The notes under the pieces were generated by a model, which was not told the DNA's origin, ran no database searches, and saw nothing but the letters and a program-made list of their open reading frames with translations. From CAVRQM01 sp963838805 (lineage in GTDB: Bacteria > Pseudomonadota > Alphaproteobacteria > Acetobacterales > Acetobacteraceae), in assembly GCA_963838805.1 (NCBI GenBank), contig CAWISK010000005.1:186001-250000 (forward strand): a DNA stretch of 64,000 nucleotides, written 5' to 3'. Within the stretch, counting starts at the first letter, position 1. Every line of letters begins with the position of its first letter. Made by a program: the position numbers and the translations under genes. Below are positions 58,013-64,000 of this stretch, piece by piece.

Positions 58013-61000
58013 TCAAACGATCGAGAGGATGCCGCCATTGTTCCACACCGAGCCGCTCGGCAGCCCGGTGGGCGCGGTGGGCAACTGCGTCAGCGACAGG
58101 CCCGGCAGGACCGCCGGAACATTGGCCGCCAGACCCGAGGCGGTCGCGGTGAGCGTGGCACCGCCTACGCCCCACCCAATTGACTGGCCGCTGCCCAGCA
58201 GCAGGGCGTTGCCGTCGCCGAAACTCGCGCGGTCGGTGCGCAGGCCGTGCGCGAAGCTGCCGCGGAACTCTGCGGGTGCGTGCGGCCACACCGTTGGATC
58301 GGGCACCGAGCTGCCGCCGATGAACACGCCACGCCCCTGCGGCGCGATGGCATCGGGTGCCGCGTGGTACACCGTTTGCGACCCGGGCGAGTAGCCGCCC
58401 GGCTGATACGTGCCGGCGGCAAGACCCAGAGTGTCGAGCGGCGTGCCGATCGCGTTGGCGAGTGTCAGCGTGCCGCCGGCCGTGTTGCGGATGACCAGCC
58501 CCGGCACGCTGCTGCCATGCACGAAGACAGTGACAATGTTTGGCGCCGTGGTCAGCAGCGCCGCCGTGCCGCTGTACCAGCCAGCCGCCCTCAGCGCCGC
58601 CTGGATCGAGGCGGCCACGTCGGGCACGCTGCAGGTGCCGGCTCCGCCATTCAGTGTGACAGTCACCGGCCCATAGCTGTTGCCGGCAAGATCGGTCGCC
58701 TGGATGCGAATGGCATCCGTAGTGCGGCAGGCGGGCGCGCCAACCTCGCCATAGGCAGTGGCGAACGCCTTGGGCGGCGTCGGCGGCAGGAATACGCCGC
58801 TGTTCAGGTTCAGCTTCTGCAAGGTCGAGAACCCGGCGGGCTGCGCCAGCACCAGCCCGCACGGCTGCTGCACCATCCAGGCCGACAGCATCAGGCTGCC
58901 GCTGGCGGTGATATCGGCGCGCAGGCCCGCAATGTTGGCCTGCGTTACCGCGGTCACGACGTCGCTCAGCGCGCCGCTGCCGCCAACGGTGAGGGTGGTC
59001 CCGTTGACGATGAGCTGATCGCCGGGCGAACAATGGCCGCCACCCGCGAATACGATCGCCGTGTCGTCGCGTTGCGTCGTGTAGCCCTGCGGCGCGACGC
59101 CGAGTGTCGCGAGCGCGCTGCCGGCAAGAGTCAGCATGCCGACATCGCCCGGTGCCGATGCCGAAGATCACAAGACTTGACACGGCCCCGCCCCATTGCG
59201 TGACCGCGGCACCCACCAGCGGGATGTTGGCCGCACGGATCGCCGCGGCGACCGATGCGAGATCGCCATGCGCGCCGTCGCCGTTGAGCTGGATCGTGAC
59301 CGGGATTGGGCGCCGGCACACCGCCGCCGCTGAAGTTGACGAGCGGCGGGCTGCTGTAGCCAGTCCCCGGACTGATCATGACGACGCCGGTCACGGCGTT
59401 GCCGACCAGCATCGCGCGGCCGGCCGCACCACTGCCGCCGCCGCCGGAAAACGTCACGGTGGGCGCGCTCGTGTAGGCGCCCCCGCCATTGCTCACGCTC
59501 ACTCCGGAAACGGTGCCGCCGCTGCCGAGGATGGACGTGGCCTTCGCCGTCACGTCCATCGTGATCGTGAGGCTGCTGCCCTGCGGCACGGCGGGCGGGT
59601 TGCCGTTGCTGTAGACCGCCGGATAACTGATCCAGCGCCGGTTGATGCCGCCGGCGATCCCGTCGAATCCGCCAGCCGTGCCATAGGCGAACAGGATATG
59701 GCCGCCATACGCGCCGTTCTGACCCCACGGGTCGATCGCCATGCCCTGCACCGGAGTGGCGATGCCTGGCTGGAAGCTCCAGCCGCACTCCGGTCCGTTG
59801 TTGACGACATCGAACTCGGAGTGCTGCGACGATCCGCTGAGTCCGGCGCGGCGGGCCAGGTCCTCGTCATAGGTCGCGCCGGAGATGACCTCCCAATGGC
59901 CGACTCCCGCGGTATTGTCGACCAGGATTGGCCACTCGAAGATGTTCTGCTCGGCGAAATCGATGCCGGGCGTGTATTTCGAATAGCGGTTTTCGTTGGT
60001 GTAGGTGCGCGCCCACGCCGTGCGTGCCGAGGCCGAGTTGGCCGGCGTGCTGGTGATGATCTGGAAATCGAACGGGATGTTGCCTGGCGCTCCCGGGCCG
60101 CTGGCATAACCGGCATAGCCGCCGGAAATCTGCGTCAGACGATACGGCCCCTGATGCGTCTCGACGCGATCGACGCCGAGATAGCCCGGTCCGGCAATGC
60201 CGGCGCCATCGTCGAACTCGACAGTGATCGAGCGTCCCGGCGGCTGGTTGACGACCGAGCCGAGGCGATAGGTGCCGCGCGGCACGAACAGCCGTGCCGC
60301 GCCGCCGGCGGCGATCTCCGACATGGCCGTGACGAAGGCCGGCGCGCTGTCGGCGTTCCCGGTCGGGTCCGCCCCGTAGGCGAGCACGCTGATACGGTCG
60401 GCGGCGATCGCGGCCAGGCTGCGCGGCACCGTGGCCCCCGTCGCATAGACCAGCGCCGAGGACGCATCGGCTCCCGCGAGCAGCGCCGGGCTGCTGGAGG
60501 ACGCAGGCGCGTAGCCCAGCGCCGCGATCACGTCGGCGGCAACCAGCCCGCCGCCGGATGTGACCTGTCCCTTCCCGTTGACCGTCACTTTCGTATAGAC
60601 GCCGGGATTGGCGATCGGCGGCAGGACGAGCGTGATCGGCGAGCTGCCGGACCCCACCACGTCGCCGACGAAGGTCAGCGCGGGATTGCTGTTCGCCACG
60701 AAGGCGGTGGTGGCGAGCGCCTGCGAATTGTCGCCCGCAGGCTGCGTCGGCGCGGTCGGGCGGCCTGCCAAAGCGGGGCTGGCGAGCGACGCCACCACTG
60801 TCGTGTCGGCGGTCAGCGTGCCTTGTGCCAGCACCAGCCCCCGACCCAGCCCGACCGGCTCGGGACCGCCGCTGCCCGCGCTCGCGCGGCCCAGCAGCGC
60901 GCCTTGCGCCAGAGTCAGCTGCGGCTGCGTGCCGGCCAGCAGCATTTGGGTCGTGACCGCGACGCTCTGGCCGCCCTGCGAGAGCATGATCTGATCATTC

Positions 61001-61044
61001 GGCGTGACGGCAGCCGCCGCCGGCAGCTGTGGGACAGTCGGCAT
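58013..61044 (-). CDS. Large phage tail-spike/fibre protein, two apparent frameshifts
   Basis: After two corrections this is one protein of about 1,009 residues from ATG 61044. The N-terminus MPTVPQLPAAAAVTPNDQIMLSQGG is typical of proteobacterial tail fibres, with DNSQALATTAFV as the usual tail motif. A pectate-lyase-like start is ISVLAYGADPTGNADSAPAFV. The middle holds a long domain with GYLGVDRVETHQG and DPWGQNGAYGGHILF. Frame breaks, each an extra base: 59308-59312 (GVPAP joins IPVTIQLNGDG) and 59146-59150 (GIGTG joins DVGMLTLAGSAL). The C-terminus GSVWNNGGILSIV resembles other fibre ends. It is the main host-recognition candidate in the block. Confidence 0.8.
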
Positions 61045-61092
61045 CTGGGTCTCCGGATTGTTCGGGAGGCGCGCCCGCGCACCGCGCGGCGG

Positions 61093-61614
61093 TCAGCCGG
61101 TAACGAGGATCGGCGCGCCGTTCTGGTCGGTGACGACGACGCCGGCATCGGTCTGCAATGCCTGCGCAGCACTGGCGCCCGGTGTTGCGGGGGGCGCCGG
61201 AGGCGAGGCCAGCGCCTGCACCGGCAGCAGCACGGCGCGCCCGATCACCCGGCCGCTGGAGGTACCGATCGTCGCCTGCACGACATAGGTCGTGCCGGCC
61301 GCGCCGCCGGAGAACCACACCACCGCGACCTGGCCATCGGCGATGACCTGGCCCGGCAGCAACTCGTCCGGCGGCTGCACCGCGACGGAAATGCTGGTGA
61401 TGACATCTCCATCATTACCCAGGAGCGCCTGGCTCGCGTCGATCTCGAAATCGAGCACGTCCGAGGGATCCTTGGGCGGCCAGGTCAGGGCCGAGGGTGT
61501 GGGGGGTGCCGCACCGCGTGGCAGCGGCAGAAAGCCGTCGAGCACGACGCTGCGGGCCGTGCTCGGCTTCCAGGCATGGGCGACCATGGGCGGCGGCGGG
61601 TTGGTTCCGGACAT
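61093..61614 (-). CDS. Phage fibre-tail adaptor-like protein
   Basis: This 173-residue protein starts at ATG 61614. The N-terminus is proline-rich (MSGTNPPPPMVAHAWKPST), followed by a beta-rich domain with KDPSDVLDFEIDASQALLGNDGDVITSISVAV and GQVAVVWFSGGAAGTTYVVQATI. This 'phase duration'-type beta domain is recurrent next to tail-fibre genes of Burkholderiales and Acetobacteraceae prophages, where it is annotated as a fibre-tail adaptor. The assignment rests on context and pattern. Confidence 0.62.
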   Translation of the reverse strand: MSGTNPPPPMVAHAWKPSTARSVVLDGFLPLPRGAAPPTPSALTWPPKDPSDVLDFEIDASQALLGNDGDVITSISVAVQPPDELLPGQVIADGQVAVVWFSGGAAGTTYVVQATIGTSSGRVIGRAVLLPVQALASPPAPPATPGASAAQALQTDAGVVVTDQNGAPILVTG

Positions 61615-61627
61615 GACGGCCTCCCTC

Positions 61628-61900
61628 TCAGTTGCCGCTGGCGGCGAGCTGGTTCACCTGCGCCTGCAGTGCCGTGAGCTGCGCCTGCACGCCTGCCAGC
61701 GTGACCGGCGGGACGGTAGGGGTCTGCGGCGCCGGTGCGACAAACCCGCCGCCCGGAACCTGGACCCAGCCTACCTGCACGGCGGGGGTGGCGGTGACAT
61801 CGACCCAAATTATGGAGGCCGGAAACAGCGTCGCGATCGGGGTCGAGGTGGTGAACAGCTCCATGACGACGCCATTCACCACGCGCGCGTATGTGCTCAT
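61628..61900 (-). CDS. Small tail-region protein
   Basis: This 90-residue protein starts at ATG 61900, 3 bases after the glycine-rich tail gene. It begins MSTYARVVNGVVMELFTTSTP, continues with WVDVTATPAVQVGWVQVPGGGFVAP, and ends in a short coiled coil (LAGVQAQLTALQAQVNQLAASG). Proteins with this start occur beside tail fibres and may be fibre-assembly or chaperone-like. The function is unproven. Confidence 0.68.
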   Translation of the reverse strand: MSTYARVVNGVVMELFTTSTPIATLFPASIIWVDVTATPAVQVGWVQVPGGGFVAPAPQTPTVPPVTLAGVQAQLTALQAQVNQLAASGN

Positions 61901-61903
61901 GCC

Positions 61904-63157
61904 TCAATACTCCACGATAACAATGCCGTTGCAGCCGTTGCCGCCATTGGCGCCGGTACCGCCGCCGTTCGGCAGGCTCGAGCCGCCGCCGCCGCCGCCG
62001 CCGCCCGGACTCTGGCCGATGATGCCCGGCGCCAGGTTGGTGGCCCCCCGACCGCTGCCGGGACCGCCGCCGTCGCCGCCGCGGCAGGCGATCGGGATGC
62101 CGTCGCCGCCATAGCTGCCATTGCCGATGATCTGCCCGCCATAGCCCTGGCCGCCGGCGCCGCCGGGTGGCGGCACCAGCACGGTCCCGCCGCCGCCGCC
62201 CTGGCCGCCGCTGGCCGCGATATACGGCCCGAAGCCGCTCGAACCGCCCGGCTGGCCGTTCTGCGGGGTCGGCTGGGCGCCGCCACCGGCACCCACCGTG
62301 ACCCAGATTGCGCTGCCCGGCACCAGCCCGCCGAACCAGCCGATTGCCCATCCGCCGGCGCCACCGCCACCGCTCGGGAACACCGAATGCGTGCCGCCCG
62401 CGCCGCCGCCGCCGATCACCGTCACCTTCACCCGCGTCACCGCGGGCGGCACCACGAACTCGCCCGAACTCAGGAACACCTGCACCGACGCGAAGCCCGG
62501 GCGCAGGTCGGGAAGCTTCGAGGTGATGAAGCGGCTGTACGGCCACTGGCTGATGTTGCCGGCGAGGATGCCGGTCTGGCCGTTGGCGACCGTGACCGTC
62601 GCCAGCCCCACCCATCCCGGATCGGGCGCCGGTGCCGTGTTGCTGCCGGCGGGAGCGGCGACGCCGCCCTTTGCCGCCAGCGCCACCCGCTGCGCGCGCA
62701 AGGTCGGCTGCGCGGTCGCGGTGTTGTTCGGGCCCAGGAATGGTTGCGCCGGATTGGCCGCGTTGTAGTACGGCAGCACCGTCGCGTTGACGTCCGCCTC
62801 CTGGAATGCGGCCTGGATCAGGAAGGTGACGGCGAACCCGTTGGTCGAAGGTGCCGACAGCGGCAGGGTGGTGGGCTCAAGGTTGACGCCCATCTTGAGG
62901 ATCGCGTCGTTGAGGTCGGCCGGCAGCGAGCCATAGGCGCTCTGGTCCAGCGGCCCGTATGCCGTGAGGCTGCCCGGCGCCACGTCCACCGCCAATCCGC
63001 CCTGCGCCGATGGCACCACCGCCAGCCCGTCGATCGCGGGCGCCGTGCCGAGTGTCGCCGACGCGAGCGCGCCGATTGCCACCATCGCGTTGCGGTTAGT
63101 GTTCAGCAGATCGGTGTCGAGCGGGATGCTGCCGGGATAGACGATGCCACGGTCCAT
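61904..63157 (-). CDS. Glycine-rich phage tail fibre protein
   Basis: This 417-residue protein starts at ATG 63157. The first ~250 residues look like a tail-attachment part (VYPGSIPLDTDLLNTNRNAMVAIGAL). The last ~170 residues are glycine-rich, with runs such as GGGGAGGWAIGWFGG and GQSPGGGGGGGGSSLPNG, ending GNGCNGIVIVEY. This glycine-rich C-terminus is common in receptor-binding tail fibres, where polyglycine-II sandwiches form. It is followed closely by the small tail gene. Confidence 0.82.
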   Translation of the reverse strand: MDRGIVYPGSIPLDTDLLNTNRNAMVAIGALASATLGTAPAIDGLAVVPSAQGGLAVDVAPGSLTAYGPLDQSAYGSLPADLNDAILKMGVNLEPTTLPLSAPSTNGFAVTFLIQAAFQEADVNATVLPYYNAANPAQPFLGPNNTATAQPTLRAQRVALAAKGGVAAPAGSNTAPAPDPGWVGLATVTVANGQTGILAGNISQWPYSRFITSKLPDLRPGFASVQVFLSSGEFVVPPAVTRVKVTVIGGGGAGGTHSVFPSGGGGAGGWAIGWFGGLVPGSAIWVTVGAGGGAQPTPQNGQPGGSSGFGPYIAASGGQGGGGGTVLVPPPGGAGGQGYGGQIIGNGSYGGDGIPIACRGGDGGGPGSGRGATNLAPGIIGQSPGGGGGGGGSSLPNGGGTGANGGNGCNGIVIVEY

Positions 63158-63202
63158 GAAGTCCTCGTTGCTGATCCGGGATGGAATAGTGTAGGCCCGG
63201 GC

Positions 63203-63874
63203 TTACCCGGCGAGGCGCGTCCAGGCGATGCCGCAGGCCGGCATGACGCCCGCGATCGCCGCCATGATCGCCGCGTCCTGCGCCGATCCGGTGACCATTG
63301 CGGCGTCGGCGTATTCGATGGCGCCCACGCCGTAGCCGCCCGGTCCGCCGCCGTAGCAGGCGACACCGGGAACGCCGCCGGAGGGCGCGCGATAGGCTAT
63401 GACGAAGCACTGGAACGGCATCTCCAGGCTGCCCCAGCCGCCCGCTCCCGCGACACCCGTGCCGCCATAGGCCAGGAAGCCGCCCCAGCATCCGGTGTCG
63501 GCCGGCCGCATCGGCTCGAAAACGGCGGGCTGGTTGCCGGTGAGATCCGCGATCTGCTTGACCAGGGCCGCGCGGGTTGTCCGGGGCCGCAGTAATTCGA
63601 GGTCGATGCGGGCACGCAGCGCGCTGTCGCTCTCGCCCAGCGCGCGAACCAGCCGCGGCCCGAAACAGTCCTGCGCCACCAGATCAAGCCAGCCGCCTGT
63701 CGCGGTGGCGATGCGCGTCTGCTGCCGTGCGTAGCCGACCAGGGAATAGACCCACGATGCTGCCTGGCCCAACCCGGCCAGCACGCCGTCCAGGATCGGT
63801 GTCGCGTCAGGAAACCAGCGGTTCGGCAGCACGGCGCGCAGCCGCGCCACCATGTCGGACTGATCGCCGATCAT
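63203..63874 (-). CDS. Phage tail protein (baseplate-associated, gpI-like position)
   Basis: This 223-residue protein starts at ATG 63874, 1 base after the stop of the baseplate-J-like gene. It reads MVARLRAVLPNRWFPDATPILDGVLAGL at the start, then GGWLDLVAQDCFGPRLVR and a helical RARIDLELLRPRTTRAALVKQ segment. The C-terminus is glycine-rich (CYGGGPGGYGVGAIEYADA). The position after baseplate J corresponds to tail protein I of P2-like phages, but the sequence is a different, weakly known type. Confidence 0.7.
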   Translation of the reverse strand: MIGDQSDMVARLRAVLPNRWFPDATPILDGVLAGLGQAASWVYSLVGYARQQTRIATATGGWLDLVAQDCFGPRLVRALGESDSALRARIDLELLRPRTTRAALVKQIADLTGNQPAVFEPMRPADTGCWGGFLAYGGTGVAGAGGWGSLEMPFQCFVIAYRAPSGGVPGVACYGGGPGGYGVGAIEYADAAMVTGSAQDAAIMAAIAGVMPACGIAWTRLAG

Positions 63875-63875
63875 G

Positions 63876-64000
63876 TCAGCTCACCGTCACGCTGGCCGCC
63901 TTGATAACGCCCGACGGCCCCGGAACGATGTCGGCGACGCCGTTGCCGACCAGCAGCGCAAGCACATTGGCAACCCCTGGCGAGGCATCGTACGCGACTT
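63876..64000 (-). CDS. Baseplate assembly protein J-like, C-terminal fragment
   Basis: Only the last 40 codons are in the window; the gene continues past the right edge. The text VAYDASPGVANVLALLVG and GVADIVPGPSGVIKAASVTVS, ending in a stop at 63876-63878, resembles the C-terminus of baseplate J proteins of contractile-tail phages. It shows that the phage block extends to the right. Confidence 0.55.
   Translation of the reverse strand, partial: VAYDASPGVANVLALLVGNGVADIVPGPSGVIKAASVTVS

Overview
The window is high-GC DNA, densely packed with genes, and looks like an alphaproteobacterial chromosome, most likely Rhodospirillales/Acetobacteraceae. The taxonomic pointers are the split F0 operon atpI-atpB-atpE-atpF'-atpF, a thrB-rnhA pair, an Rrf2-led SUF operon ending in a DUF59 protein, an alphaproteobacterial-type SOS box (GTTC-N7-GTTC), and a GTA-type holin next to a GH108 lysozyme. 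This placement comes from gene content only. No tRNA, rRNA, CRISPR array or IS element was recognised, and no gap longer than 300 bases lacks a gene.

Layout. 1-15143 (minus): one apparent four-gene unit, tpsB -> giant tpsA (about 3,360 aa) -> TPR-CHAT lipoprotein -> Ser/Thr kinase (cut by the window edge). 15315-21970 (plus): carbohydrate operon of an SDR, a glycogen-debranching-like glucosidase, a PfkB sugar kinase and a GH65 phosphorylase/hydrolase. 21955-23995 (minus): CopC-CopD. 24089-26903 (plus): atypical SDR, ABC solute-binding protein, M23 peptidase. 26982-33439 (plus): SUF Fe-S assembly operon rrf2-sufB-C-D-S-U-T-A. 33578-39985: UDP-glucuronate decarboxylase, Crp/Fnr regulator, SapC, a subtilase-like protein with an altered active site, rnhA, thrB and a lipoprotein. 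40159-42771 (minus): ATP synthase F0. 42831-49515: class III aminotransferase, S24 repressor with a palindrome and SOS-box intergenic region, two small unknown genes, pyrD, HAD phosphatase, YqgE, peroxiredoxin, CsbD protein. 49697-52860: Hint-domain surface protein, DUF2934 and MarR. 53018-64000 (minus): the distal part of a prophage or tail-like element (baseplate-J end, tail protein, three fibre/spike proteins, adaptor, small lysis membrane protein, GH108 endolysin, glycosyltransferase, GTA-type holin), continuing past the right edge.

How the genes work together. The left unit would make an outer-membrane transporter (TpsB), the very large surface adhesin it exports (TpsA), a membrane-anchored caspase-like protease and a cytoplasmic kinase. 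The sugar operon could phosphorolyse a disaccharide or glucan and phosphorylate a released sugar. The SUF operon is complete and translationally coupled.

Sequence quality. Thirteen apparent single-base frameshifts interrupt eight otherwise well-conserved genes (TPR-CHAT 1, tpsA 2, GH65 3, copD 2, sufT 1, aminotransferase 1, Hint protein 1, tail spike 2). Most sit in runs of 2-4 identical bases, and each repaired gene has a whole number of codons. I therefore annotate each as one gene and suspect sequencing indels rather than real decay, but the sequence alone cannot settle this.
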